NCBI GenBank assembly: GCA_024403215.1
Contig: JAKSSJ010000011.1
Coordinates: forward strand, 1-19,024
DNA length: 19,024 bases
Direction: 5' to 3'
Source: Clostridia bacterium
GTDB taxonomy: Bacteria; Bacillota; Clostridia; Peptostreptococcales; Anaerovoracaceae
A program made the translations under genes and the position numbers. The stretch's first letter is position 1, and the number at the start of each line of letters is the position of its first letter. Shown here piece by piece: positions 1 to 8,118 of this stretch. Under the pieces are notes generated by a model. It saw only the letters and a program-made list of their open reading frames with translations, did no database searches and had not been told where the DNA came from.

Positions 1-1425
1 TTCAACAACTTCTGCATAAGATACAAAGAGTGCAAGTGCTGTAAGTGCAGCGGAACCAATTGCAAATCCTTTACCAATAGCAGCTGTTGTGTTACCAACA
101 GAGTCGAGTGTATCTGTGATTTCTCTTACGCCTTCTGGAAGTTCTGACATTTCAGCGATACCACCAGCATTATCAGAAACTGGACCATAAGCATCAACTG
201 CAATTGTCATACCAGCTGTTGAAAGCATACCTACAGCGGAAAGTGCAATACCATAAACTCCACCAAATTTGTATGCAACAACAATACCAATAGCGATGAG
301 AATGATTGGAAGTACTGTTGACATCATACCTACAGCAAGTCCGGAAATAATTGTTGTAGCAGCACCTGTCTGGGACTGTTCAGCAATATTTTTAACTGAC
401 TTGTAATCAGCAGATGTATAAACTTCTGTAATCTTACCAATTGCTGTACCAACAACAAGTCCAACAAGAACTGCAATAGCAGCTTTGAAATCTCCAAAGA
501 ATGTCTTTGAAAGAATAAATGCTACAACTGCGGCAAGAATTGCAGAAACGTATGTACCCATGTTAAGAGCATTTGCTGGGTTCTTTCCATCCTTACCCTT
601 TACTGAGAGGATACCAACGATAGATGCGATGATACCAACTGCAGAAATGATAAGTGGGAAGATTGCTCCCTTTGCACTGTCATATGCAAAGCTTGCTGCA
701 AATGCAAGTGTTACTGCGGAAATGATAGAACCTACATAAGATTCGAAGAGGTCAGATCCCATACCAGCAATATCACCAACGTTATCGCCTACGTTATCAG
801 CAATAACTGCTGGGTTTCTTGGGTCGTCTTCTGGGATTCCAGCTTCTACCTTACCAACAAGGTCTGCACCTACGTCTGCAGCCTTTGTATAGATACCACC
901 ACCTACTCTTCCAAAGAGTGCCATTGAGGAAGCACCAAGGCCAAAGCCTGTTAAGCATTCCTTAGCAACTTCTGAAGGAAGAACTGCAACGGAAACGCCT
1001 ACGCCTAAAAGTCCAAGACCTACAACGCAAAGTCCCATAACAGCACCAGACTTGAATGCAACGCTTAAAGCCTTGTTCATTCCGCCGTCCTGTGCAGCAG
1101 CAGCTGTTCTTACGTTACCCTTTGTAGCAACGTTCATTCCGAAGAATCCTGCAAGTACTGAGAAGAGAGCACCTACGAGGTAGAGAGCTGCTGTTACCCA
1201 GTTAATTGCAAATCCAATTACTAAAATGAGAACTACAACAACGATGATCATTGTCTTGTATTCTCTCTTGAGGAATGCCATAGCACCTTCGTGAATATAT
1301 CCGGAGATTTCTGTCATTCTCTCGTTGCCTGTGCTCTGCTTGCTAATCCATGTAGCAAGGTAAAGTGCTACCAATAGAGCTACAACGCCTACTATTGGAG
1401 CAAGCCAAACTAAAACACCATTCAT
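1..1425 (-). CDS. hppA: K+-dependent membrane-bound pyrophosphatase, Na+-type residues (3' end outside window)
   Basis: Integral-membrane pyrophosphatase that couples PPi hydrolysis to cation export across the cytoplasmic membrane. The first 475 residues are present; the reading frame is open to base 1, so about a third of the usual 650-700 residue protein is missing. Seen: the substrate/Mg motif DVGADLVGKVE at residues 184-194, DNVGDNVGD at 211-218 and repeated membrane segments. GNTTAAIGKG at 444-453 has Ala448 and Gly451, the pair typical of K+-dependent enzymes; K+-independent ones carry Lys there. Glu228 in DLFESYVG sits where known Na+-pumping members carry their gate glutamate, one helical turn before the position in plant H+ pumps. 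I therefore infer a Na+ or dual Na+/H+ pump. The start is fixed by GGAGG 7-11 bases upstream. It lies 19 bases after secG and is probably co-transcribed with it. Confidence 0.95.
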   Translation of the reverse strand, partial: MNGVLVWLAPIVGVVALLVALYLATWISKQSTGNERMTEISGYIHEGAMAFLKREYKTMIIVVVVLILVIGFAINWVTAALYLVGALFSVLAGFFGMNVATKGNVRTAAAAQDGGMNKALSVAFKSGAVMGLCVVGLGLLGVGVSVAVLPSEVAKECLTGFGLGASSMALFGRVGGGIYTKAADVGADLVGKVEAGIPEDDPRNPAVIADNVGDNVGDIAGMGSDLFESYVGSIISAVTLAFAASFAYDSAKGAIFPLIISAVGIIASIVGILSVKGKDGKNPANALNMGTYVSAILAAVVAFILSKTFFGDFKAAIAVLVGLVVGTAIGKITEVYTSADYKSVKNIAEQSQTGAATTIISGLAVGMMSTVLPIILIAIGIVVAYKFGGVYGIALSAVGMLSTAGMTIAVDAYGPVSDNAGGIAEMSELPEGVREITDTLDSVGNTTAAIGKGFAIGSAALTALALFVSYAEVVE

Positions 1426-1444
1426 TTATATTTCCTCCAATATA

Positions 1445-1666
1445 TTATTTACCAACAACTACTAATACAAGTGTCAGTACAACAAAGATTACTGACGCAA
1501 AAATAGTAATTTTGGATAATAAAGCTTCGTTTCCGCCAGCTTTTTTTGCTCCGCCGTTAGCTCCACCTAAAGAACTAGCTGCATCTCCAGAGCTCTGCTG
1601 AAGAATTACGGAGACAATAACTACCAGGGCAGCGATGCCTAATAAAATCATTAAAACTGTGTTCAT
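1445..1666 (-). CDS. secG: Preprotein translocase subunit SecG
   Basis: Small accessory subunit of the SecYEG protein-export channel in the cytoplasmic membrane. The 73 residues form the expected two-helix hairpin: a first hydrophobic helix at about 4-22, a polar Gly/Ala/Ser-rich loop (QQSSGDAASSLGG, then a GGAKKAGG stretch), and a second helix at about 50-71. Length and the QQSSGD loop fit bacterial SecG. A strong GGGAGGT ribosome binding site precedes the ATG. It follows tpiA, as secG often follows glycolytic genes in Firmicutes, but has its own promoter at 1694-1722. The usual gpmI and eno between tpiA and secG are absent here. hppA follows in the same direction. Confidence 0.93.
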   Translation of the reverse strand: MNTVLMILLGIAALVVIVSVILQQSSGDAASSLGGANGGAKKAGGNEALLSKITIFASVIFVVLTLVLVVVGK

Positions 1667-1693
1667 TTTGAACCTCCCAAAATTGACCTAAAT

Positions 1694-1722
1694 ATTTTAC
1701 CACTACAATAGTAGAGATTCAA
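1694..1722 (-). promoter_or_regulatory. Sigma-A-type promoter for secG-hppA
   Basis: On the minus strand TTGAAT (1717-1722), a 17-base spacer (1700-1716) and TAAAAT (1694-1699) form a near-consensus -35/-10 pair, each with few mismatches. The predicted transcript would start near 1687, about 20 bases before the secG ATG at 1666, leaving room for the GGGAGGT ribosome binding site. The -35 lies immediately after the tpiA stop codon. No convincing terminator follows tpiA, so this may be an internal promoter that adds to read-through from pgk-tpiA. Confidence 0.65.
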
Positions 1723-1725
1723 GTG

Positions 1726-2472
1726 CTAAAAATGCACTATTTCTATAAAATCCTGGGCTTTGAGGCTTGCTCCGCCTACCAAAGCGCCGTCAATATCTTC
1801 CTGGTTTAAAAGCTCTTCCGCATTGGCTGGCTTTACGCTTCCGCCGTACTGAATAACGATTTCCTCGGAAATTTCCTCTCCATAAAGCTTCTTAAGCACC
1901 TTCCTTATATGTGCGCACATTGCCTGAGCCTCTTTTGGGGTGGCAGTCTTGCCTGTGCCTATGGCCCAAATTGGCTCGTAGGCTACAGTTACCTTAAGCG
2001 CATCCTCTTTGGAAAGTCCCTTAAAGTCGGCTGTTATCTGCTTTTCGACAAACTCGTTCTGCTTTTTTGCCTCCCTTGTTTTAAGGCTTTCGCCTACGCA
2101 AAGTATAGGCATAATTCCATATTCTAGGGCTTTTTTCAATTTTTTATTAACGCTTGCATCAGTCTCTTTAAAATACTGGCGTCTTTCTGAATGTCCAATG
2201 ATGCAAAGCTCTACCCCAAGCTCTTTAAGCATAGGAGCAGAAACCTCACCTGTAAAAGCGCCCTCATCCTCAAAATGCATATTTTGGGCAGCTACCTTTA
2301 TTCCCGTGCCCTTAAATGCTTTTACTAATGACTCGAGCTGGGTAAAAGGAGCCGCAATAGCTACCTTAACATCAGATGGGGTATATAACTTTTTAAACTC
2401 TGCTGCAAAGGCTTTTGCCTCCTTTACAGTTTTAAACATTTTCCAGTTTCCTGCGATAAAAGGTTTTCTCAT
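1726..2472 (-). CDS. tpiA: Triose-phosphate isomerase
   Basis: Cytosolic TIM-barrel enzyme interconverting dihydroxyacetone phosphate and glyceraldehyde 3-phosphate in glycolysis. The 248-residue length is standard. Catalytic residues are all visible: Asn9 and Lys11 in AGNWKMF, His94 in CIIGHSERR, and Glu166 in AYEPIWAIGTGK. Phosphate-gripping loop 6 is at about 167-178 and YGGSVKPAN is at 209-217. The start is supported by a perfect GGAGG that begins right after the pgk stop codon (TAAGGAGG), 11 bases after pgk, so the two glycolytic genes are certainly co-transcribed. The stop is TAG at 1726-1728, directly next to the secG promoter. Confidence 0.98.
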   Translation of the reverse strand: MRKPFIAGNWKMFKTVKEAKAFAAEFKKLYTPSDVKVAIAAPFTQLESLVKAFKGTGIKVAAQNMHFEDEGAFTGEVSAPMLKELGVELCIIGHSERRQYFKETDASVNKKLKKALEYGIMPILCVGESLKTREAKKQNEFVEKQITADFKGLSKEDALKVTVAYEPIWAIGTGKTATPKEAQAMCAHIRKVLKKLYGEEISEEIVIQYGGSVKPANAEELLNQEDIDGALVGGASLKAQDFIEIVHF

Positions 2473-2483
2473 TAGCTTCCTCC

Positions 2484-3668
2484 TTATTTATCTTCAAGTA
2501 CGTCTACTCCTGGCAGAGTCTTTCCTTCCAAAAATTCAAGGCTTGCTCCTCCGCCTGTAGACACATGAGTTATTCTATGTGAAAGGTCAAATTTCTTGAT
2601 TGCTGCAGCGCTGTCTCCGCCGCCTACAATTGTTACGGCATTGCTTAAAGCAAGAGCTTCAGCAATCTGTTTTGTACCATTCTCAAACTGCTTAAATTCA
2701 AAGACTCCCATTGGGCCGTTCCAAAGAATAGTGCCCGCTCTATTTATAGCCTCCCTGTAAAGCCTTACTGTGTCTGGGCCAATATCCATTCCCATCCATC
2801 CGTCTGGCATAGTAGAGCTTCCCGCAAATTTGCTCTTGCAGTCCTCTGCAAATTTATCGCCAATTGCGCTGTCAACCGGGAGCATAAACATTACATCATT
2901 ATCTAATGCTTTTTCCTGAAGACTCTTTGCAAGTTCTAATTTATCCTCTTCGCAAATAGAGTTTCCAATATTGTAGCCATTTGCCTTAAGGAAGGTATAG
3001 GCCATACCGCCTCCTATGATAATTGTGTCAGCCTTTTCAATCAGCTTTTCTATTACACCAATCTTATCGGAAACCTTAGATCCACCAAGGATTGCAACCA
3101 GAGGTCTTTTTGGATTATCAAGGGCATCACCTAAGAATTTTAATTCCTTTTCAATAAGAAAACCTGATACTGCAGGAAGAAAACTTGCAATACCTGCTGT
3201 AGAGGAATGTGCTCTATGAGCAGTTCCAAAGGCATCATTTACATAGATATCTGCTAAAGACGCAAGCTCTTTAGAAAAGCCTTCGTCGTTCTTTTCTTCC
3301 TCTGCTCTAAATCTAACATTTTCAAGAAGCATTAGCTCGCCAACCTTTAAAGAGGCTGCTTTTTTCTTTACTTCATCATCAACAACAATATCTGAGCTTG
3401 CAAAGATTACTTCCTTTTTAAGAAGCTCTGAAATTCTCTTTGCCACAGGAGCAAGAGTGAATTCCTTGTTTGCAGTTCCCTTTGGACGTCCAAGGTGACT
3501 CATAAGTATAACTGCTGCGCCATGCTCTAAAAGATACTCAACTGTAGGCATTGCAGCAGTAATTCTGTTATCATCAGTAATTACTCCATCCTTCATAGGA
3601 ACATTAAAGTCACAACGAACTATAACTTTCTTTCCCTCAACATTAATGTCTCTTACTGTCTTCTTCAT
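2484..3668 (-). CDS. pgk: Phosphoglycerate kinase
   Basis: Cytosolic glycolytic enzyme transferring phosphate from 1,3-bisphosphoglycerate to ADP. I place the start at 3668, giving 394 residues, the normal length; a longer frame to 3710 exists but would run into nth and lacks a ribosome binding site. At 3668 a GGAG precedes the ATG, and the ATG overlaps the nth stop in an ATGA junction. Seen: the family signature VRCDFNVP at 17-24, substrate-basket segment SHLGRPKG at 57-64, the AHSSTAG region at 153-159, LGGSKVSDK at 194-202, and the nucleotide-binding GGGDSAAA at 349-356. tpiA follows 11 bases later. Confidence 0.98.
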   Translation of the reverse strand: MKKTVRDINVEGKKVIVRCDFNVPMKDGVITDDNRITAAMPTVEYLLEHGAAVILMSHLGRPKGTANKEFTLAPVAKRISELLKKEVIFASSDIVVDDEVKKKAASLKVGELMLLENVRFRAEEEKNDEGFSKELASLADIYVNDAFGTAHRAHSSTAGIASFLPAVSGFLIEKELKFLGDALDNPKRPLVAILGGSKVSDKIGVIEKLIEKADTIIIGGGMAYTFLKANGYNIGNSICEEDKLELAKSLQEKALDNDVMFMLPVDSAIGDKFAEDCKSKFAGSSTMPDGWMGMDIGPDTVRLYREAINRAGTILWNGPMGVFEFKQFENGTKQIAEALALSNAVTIVGGGDSAAAIKKFDLSHRITHVSTGGGASLEFLEGKTLPGVDVLEDK

Positions 3669-4306
3669 TTTTCTACTCCATTTTTCTTGCAGAAATCTTT
3701 TATGCAGCACTCAGTGCAATTTGGATTTTTTGCAGTGCAAACTCTTCTTCCATGCCAAATTAAAGCATGATGCATTTTTGTCCAGTTATGCTCTGGTATT
3801 ACTTTTTGAAGCTGCTTTTCTGTATCTAATACATTATCGGCAGCTACTAAACCTATTCTATTTGCCAGTCTAAAAACATGAGTGTCTACTGCAATTGTCT
3901 GGTGGCCAAATAGCTCAGCCAAAACTACATTAGCAGTTTTTCTCCCAACTCCGGGAAGAGAAGTTAGAGAGTCAAAATCATCTGGCACTTCTCCATTAAA
4001 TCTTTCTACTAAATCTTTAGAAAGTGCTAATACATTTTTAGACTTATTTTTGTAAAGACCTATGGTCCTTATATATTTTTCAATTTGGCTTTGCTTTGCA
4101 TTTGCCATAGCAAAAGCATCAGGAAATTTCTTAAATAGTTCTGGTGTCACTTTATTAACCGCAACATCAGTTGTCTGAGCCGATAAAACCACGGCAACTA
4201 AAAGACTAAAATTGCTATTGTAATCTAAAGCGCATTTTGCGCCTTTATATTCCTTAAGCATAGTCTTTATGACTTCTTCTCTTTTTTCTTTTGTAAGCTT
4301 TGCCAT
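3665..4306 (-). CDS. nth: Endonuclease III, [4Fe-4S] DNA glycosylase/AP lyase
   Basis: Base-excision repair enzyme removing oxidised pyrimidines and nicking AP sites. The 213-residue length is typical. Seen: the helix-hairpin-helix LPGVGRKTAN at 117-126 with catalytic Lys123, the catalytic Asp141 in VDTHVFRLANR, and four cysteines at 190, 197, 200 and 206 in the exact C-x6-C-x2-C-x5-C spacing of the iron-sulfur cluster loop. The start has AAGGG upstream. It sits between a GntR regulator and pgk and overlaps pgk by four bases (ATGA), so it is translationally linked to glycolysis genes. A hairpin at 4327-4352 separates it from the gene before. Confidence 0.97.
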   Translation of the reverse strand: MAKLTKEKREEVIKTMLKEYKGAKCALDYNSNFSLLVAVVLSAQTTDVAVNKVTPELFKKFPDAFAMANAKQSQIEKYIRTIGLYKNKSKNVLALSKDLVERFNGEVPDDFDSLTSLPGVGRKTANVVLAELFGHQTIAVDTHVFRLANRIGLVAADNVLDTEKQLQKVIPEHNWTKMHHALIWHGRRVCTAKNPNCTECCIKDFCKKNGVEK

Positions 4307-4326
4307 TTATAACCCTTGTAGACACA

Positions 4327-4352
4327 AAAAGAGCTTATATAGAAGCTCTTTT
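4327..4352 (-). terminator. Rho-independent terminator-like hairpin at the 3' end of the GntR gene
   Basis: A perfect 10-base inverted repeat (AAAAGAGCTT at 4327-4336 and AAGCTCTTTT at 4343-4352) with a 6-base loop. Read on the minus strand it ends in a run of five T, as expected for intrinsic termination. The stem is AT-rich, so it may be leaky. It overlaps the last codons and the TAA stop (4335-4337) of the GntR gene, so the hairpin is partly coding sequence. I infer partial separation of ileS-gntR from nth-pgk-tpiA. No clear promoter for nth is visible below it. Confidence 0.5.
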
Positions 4353-4979
4353 CTTTCCGTTTCTAATATGTCTTACTGCCGCAGCCGCTGCAGTCTCTCT
4401 ATCCTTTGCAACTATGGCCATAAAAATAGCCTCGTGTTCTGCAAGCTCTTCTTCAAGAAAATCTGTTCCATGTTCTTTTCTATATTGATTGTTTCTAACT
4501 CTTGTCTGGCAGCTTGATAAAGTCTGCATAATCATAGGGTTATTTGTTGCCTCATAAATAGTGTTATGGAATTCTTCGTTTACACTGCGCAGCTTTTCAA
4601 GATCAGCTTTAACAGTATAAAATTCCATGAGCTCATAAAGTTCTTGAAGCCTTTTTATGGTTTCATCATCAATGCGTTCTATGGCAAGCCTTATTGCCAC
4701 AGACTCTAAAGCCTTCATGATTTCATAGACATCGTCAATATCTTGCTTTGTTTGCTTTAGAACAAACGCACCTCTATTTGGAATAATCTCAATAACGCCT
4801 TCAAGCTCTAGCTTTTGAAAAGCTTCTCTTACAGGGGTTCTTGAAACCATATACTCATCACAAATTTGTTGCTCGGAGAGTTTACTTCCGGCAACAAATT
4901 TTCCCTGCAGAATATCATTTCTAAGTCTAATGAATAAATCCTGCGGAAGTGTATTGAGTTTTGATCCTTGTCCGATCAT
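4335..4979 (-). CDS. GntR-family transcriptional regulator, FCD (FadR) subfamily
   Basis: DNA-binding regulator of 214 residues. The N-terminal winged helix-turn-helix spans about 10-75 (GSKLSEQQICDEYMVSRTPV then REAFQKLELEGVIE and NRGAFV). The C-terminal all-helical FCD effector domain spans about 80-210. His138 (NEEFHNTIYEATNNP), His182 and His204 match the usual metal/ligand-binding histidines of this fold. The ligand cannot be deduced. Its ATG overlaps the ileS stop by one base (TAATG) with only a weak ribosome binding site, so it is likely made by coupled re-initiation after IleRS. A palindrome TTGTATACAA in front of ileS is a candidate target, which would make the unit self-regulated; this is inference. 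Confidence 0.92.
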   Translation of the reverse strand: MIGQGSKLNTLPQDLFIRLRNDILQGKFVAGSKLSEQQICDEYMVSRTPVREAFQKLELEGVIEIIPNRGAFVLKQTKQDIDDVYEIMKALESVAIRLAIERIDDETIKRLQELYELMEFYTVKADLEKLRSVNEEFHNTIYEATNNPMIMQTLSSCQTRVRNNQYRKEHGTDFLEEELAEHEAIFMAIVAKDRETAAAAAVRHIRNGKKRASI

Positions 4980-7900
4980 TAATTTTTCTTTACGTCGATT
5001 CCTGTCTTGTGTCCGTTGATATCAAATTCTTCAAGACCAGACTTTACTTCAATCTTATCAGCAAGAGTCTCAGAACAAATATAATCCTTGTACTCATTGA
5101 TTGCAGCTGTAAGCTCTTCATCTGCATCAACAAAGATTGTGATTCTATCCATCATCTCAAAGTTTTTAGACTTTCTCATTTGCTGAACCTTAGAAATGAG
5201 TTCTCTTGCAAGACCTTCAGAAACAAGCTCTGCTGTTACCTTTGTATCAAGAATTACGCAAACTCCTGCATCCATAGCAACGTCAAAGCCTTCCTTAGCG
5301 CTAACGTTTGCGGAAACCATTCCTTCAGTAATCTCTGTATCTTCTCCATCAAGATTTAAAACAAGCTTAGCTTCCTTTGCAAGCTTTTCTAAAGCTTCCT
5401 TTGGATTCATTTTTGCAATAGCTGCTCCAAAGGCTTTTATCTTGCTTCCAAGAACAGGGCCTGCAGCTCTAAAGTCTGGCTTAAGCTGGTAGTTAATATA
5501 TGTATCCATAGCCTTTTCAAACTTTACAGCCTTAACGTTAAGCTCTTCCTTGATAAGGTCTGCCATGTATCCAATCTTTTCTTCATACTTTCCGTCAACA
5601 AGAATTTCTGAAAGTGGCTGTCTTACCTTAATCTTAGTCTTTTCTCTTACGCCTCTTCCCATTGCAACTATGCTTCTTACAAGGTCCATTCTCTCTTCAA
5701 GACTCTTATCAATGAGCTTTTCATCAGCCTTAGGGAAGTATGCCAAATGAACAGATTCTTCTCCTGTTAAGTTAACAAACATTTCATCTGTGATGAATGG
5801 AGCAATAGGTGCCATAAGCTTTGCAAGGCCAACAAGCACTTCATAAGTTGTTGCATAAACAGCCTTCTTATCATCATCCATTCCATCTGCATAGAATCTT
5901 CTTCTTGCACGTCTAATGTACCAGTTAGAAAGATCTTCTTGTACAAAGTTTTGGATATAGTGTACGCAGCTGTTGTGATCATAATTATCAAGTGCGTCTG
6001 TTACATCAAGTATGAGCTGGTTGTACTTTGATAAAATCCATCTATCAAGCTCAGGACGCTTACTGTAATCAACAAAGCACTTTGCAGCATCAATATTATC
6101 TGTATTTGCATAAAGAACAAAGAAGTTATATACGTTCTTTAATGTTCCAAAGAATTTTCCTTGAGTTTCCTTAAGTCCTTCTTCATCAAACTTTGTTGGA
6201 AGCCATACAGGAGATACTGATAAAAGATACCAACGTGTAGCATCTGCACCATACTTATCAAAGAGTGCAAATGGATCTACTGTATTTCCCTTATGCTTAC
6301 TCATCTTCTTTCCTTCTTTATCAAGAACAAGATCGTTTACAAGAACATTCTTGTAAGGAGCCTTACCCATGACGAAAGTAGAAATAGCCATCAGTGAGTA
6401 GAACCAGCCTCTTGTTTGGTCAATACCTTCGCAAATAAAATCTGCTGGGAAGAATTCTTTTTCAAATTCTTCTTTGTGTTCAAATGGATAATGTCTTTGT
6501 GCAAATGGCATTGCGCCTGAGTCAAACCAGCAGTCCATAACTTCTGGAATTCTGCTCATTGTCTTTCCACACTTTGGACATTTAATATGAACATCGTCTA
6601 CATACGGACGGTGAAGCTCAATATTTTCATCAATCTTTTCTATTGCATTTTCAACGAGCTCTTTTCTAGAACCAATTGACATAAGCTCGCCGCAATCTTC
6701 GCATCTCCAAATATTAATTGGAGTTCCCCAATATCTGTTACGAGAAATTGCCCAGTCCTTTACCTCTGAGAGCCAGTTGCCAAATCTTCCTTCACCAACA
6801 TAATCTGGGTGCCAGGAAACTGTATTATTATTTTCAACAAGCTTATCTCTTAGCGCTGTCATCTGGATATACCAGGATGGTTTTGCATAGTAAACAAGAG
6901 GTGTATCGCATCTCCAGCAGTGTGGATAGTTGTGCTCTAGCTTTTCCTTTGCATAAAGCTTTCCTTCTGATGCAAGGTACTTAATAATTTCTACATCAAG
7001 TCCCTCTTCCATAATGAAGTGGCCCTTCCAAGGAGTTGCTGTGTACTTTCCTTCAAGGTCTACTGGGTTAACTACTGCAACATTGTATTTCTTTCCTGCA
7101 AGATAGTCGTCTTCACCAAAGGCTGGTGCGCAGTGAACGATACCTGTACCATCTTCTGTGGAAACATATTCTGCTGTTCCTACAAAGAAGGCCTTTCCTG
7201 GAACCTCTACAAATGGCATGAGCTGCTCATATTCCATTCCTTCAAGGTCCTTGCCCTTCATTTCTTCAACAATCTTGTATTCTCCGTTTGGAGAGAGAAC
7301 TTTTTCTGCAAGAGCTTTTGCAAGATAATAGAACTTACCGTTTTGTTCAGCTTTTACATATTCTACTTCTGGACCTACTGCCAAGAATTCATTTGCAGCA
7401 AGTGTCCATGCTGTTGTTGTCCATGCAAGGAAGTAAGTATTCTCCTCGCCCTTCTTTTTAAATGGAACTGTAAGAGTCTGAACCTTTACCATCTTGTAGC
7501 CTTGTGCTACTTCGTGGGATGCAAGTCCTGTTCCGCATCTTGGGCAATATGGAAGAACCTTATGTCCTTCATAAATAAGTCCTGCTTTATAGAATTCTTT
7601 TAAAATCCACCAGCAGCTTTCAATATAGTCATTATCAAGGGTAATATATGGGTCATCAAGGTTAATTAAATAACCCATTCTGTGGGTCATATTTCTCCAC
7701 ATTTCTTCGTATGTGAAAACAGAAGCCTTGCACTTTTCATTGAAAGACTTGATTCCATACTTTTCAATATCTTTCTTTCCGTTAAATCCAAGCTGCTTTT
7801 CTACTTCGATTTCTACTGGAAGTCCGTGAGTATCCCAGCCAGCTTTTCTATTTACCTTATATCCTCTCATTGTCTTGTAACGGCAAATAGAATCCTTTAA

Positions 7901-8086
7901 GGTTCTTGCGATTACATGGTGGATACCAGGCTTACCATTTGCTGTTGGTGGTCCTTCATAGAATAGAAAGTTAGGTGCATCATTTCTTGATGTGACGCAC
8001 TTCTCAAGCATTTTCATTTCGTCCCACTTGTCAGCCTGTGATAGCTGCAACTCGGCGATAGGTAAATCAGATAAATTCTTGTACAT
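4979..8086 (-). CDS. ileS: Isoleucyl-tRNA synthetase, type 2 (IleRS2) with GIHH in place of HIGH
   Basis: Class Ia synthetase charging tRNA-Ile; 1035 residues from the ATG at 8086, which has GAGGG upstream. A frame extension to 8128 lacks a good site and nearly abuts the previous stop. Length and overall sequence fit the long, eukaryote-like IleRS2 group rather than the roughly 930-residue IleRS1. The ATP-binding signature is altered: residues 54-57 read G-I-H-H, exchanging the first and third positions of HIGH. KMSKH is at 594-598. The CP1 editing domain is present: Thr-rich motif WTTTAWTLAAN at 222-232, where alanines replace both usual prolines, and GTGIVHCAPAFGEDDY with the editing aspartate. 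C-x2-C pairs (YCPRCG, CEDCG, CPKCG) suggest bound zinc. There is no T-box leader; only 44 bases separate it from the gene before. Confidence 0.97.
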   Translation of the reverse strand: MYKNLSDLPIAELQLSQADKWDEMKMLEKCVTSRNDAPNFLFYEGPPTANGKPGIHHVIARTLKDSICRYKTMRGYKVNRKAGWDTHGLPVEIEVEKQLGFNGKKDIEKYGIKSFNEKCKASVFTYEEMWRNMTHRMGYLINLDDPYITLDNDYIESCWWILKEFYKAGLIYEGHKVLPYCPRCGTGLASHEVAQGYKMVKVQTLTVPFKKKGEENTYFLAWTTTAWTLAANEFLAVGPEVEYVKAEQNGKFYYLAKALAEKVLSPNGEYKIVEEMKGKDLEGMEYEQLMPFVEVPGKAFFVGTAEYVSTEDGTGIVHCAPAFGEDDYLAGKKYNVAVVNPVDLEGKYTATPWKGHFIMEEGLDVEIIKYLASEGKLYAKEKLEHNYPHCWRCDTPLVYYAKPSWYIQMTALRDKLVENNNTVSWHPDYVGEGRFGNWLSEVKDWAISRNRYWGTPINIWRCEDCGELMSIGSRKELVENAIEKIDENIELHRPYVDDVHIKCPKCGKTMSRIPEVMDCWFDSGAMPFAQRHYPFEHKEEFEKEFFPADFICEGIDQTRGWFYSLMAISTFVMGKAPYKNVLVNDLVLDKEGKKMSKHKGNTVDPFALFDKYGADATRWYLLSVSPVWLPTKFDEEGLKETQGKFFGTLKNVYNFFVLYANTDNIDAAKCFVDYSKRPELDRWILSKYNQLILDVTDALDNYDHNSCVHYIQNFVQEDLSNWYIRRARRRFYADGMDDDKKAVYATTYEVLVGLAKLMAPIAPFITDEMFVNLTGEESVHLAYFPKADEKLIDKSLEERMDLVRSIVAMGRGVREKTKIKVRQPLSEILVDGKYEEKIGYMADLIKEELNVKAVKFEKAMDTYINYQLKPDFRAAGPVLGSKIKAFGAAIAKMNPKEALEKLAKEAKLVLNLDGEDTEITEGMVSANVSAKEGFDVAMDAGVCVILDTKVTAELVSEGLARELISKVQQMRKSKNFEMMDRITIFVDADEELTAAINEYKDYICSETLADKIEVKSGLEEFDINGHKTGIDVKKN

Positions 8087-8118
8087 AATTTTTCCCTCGA
8101 TAAAAATATTCTTTAATA

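Noticed and set aside
485..739. 84-codon plus-strand frame opposite hppA
   Set aside because: It is antisense to conserved pyrophosphatase sequence and has no homology or start signals.
1700..1740. Small inverted repeats (CTAC/GTAG and AGTGC/GCACT) between tpiA and secG as a terminator or operator
   Set aside because: Stems of four to five bases without a following T-run are expected by chance.
2009..2560. 183-codon open frame on the plus strand across tpiA and the pgk end
   Set aside because: It lies antisense to two certain genes with intact catalytic motifs, has no ribosome binding site of note and shows no recognisable protein; it is a shadow frame.
3669..3710. N-terminal extension of pgk to an ATG at 3710
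   Set aside because: The extra 14 residues do not belong to the family, overlap nth and lack a ribosome binding site; ATG 3668 has GGAG and gives the normal N-terminus.
7019..7603. 194-codon plus-strand frame opposite ileS
   Set aside because: Cys/Phe-rich composition is typical of the complement of a real gene, and the opposite strand encodes IleRS editing-domain motifs.
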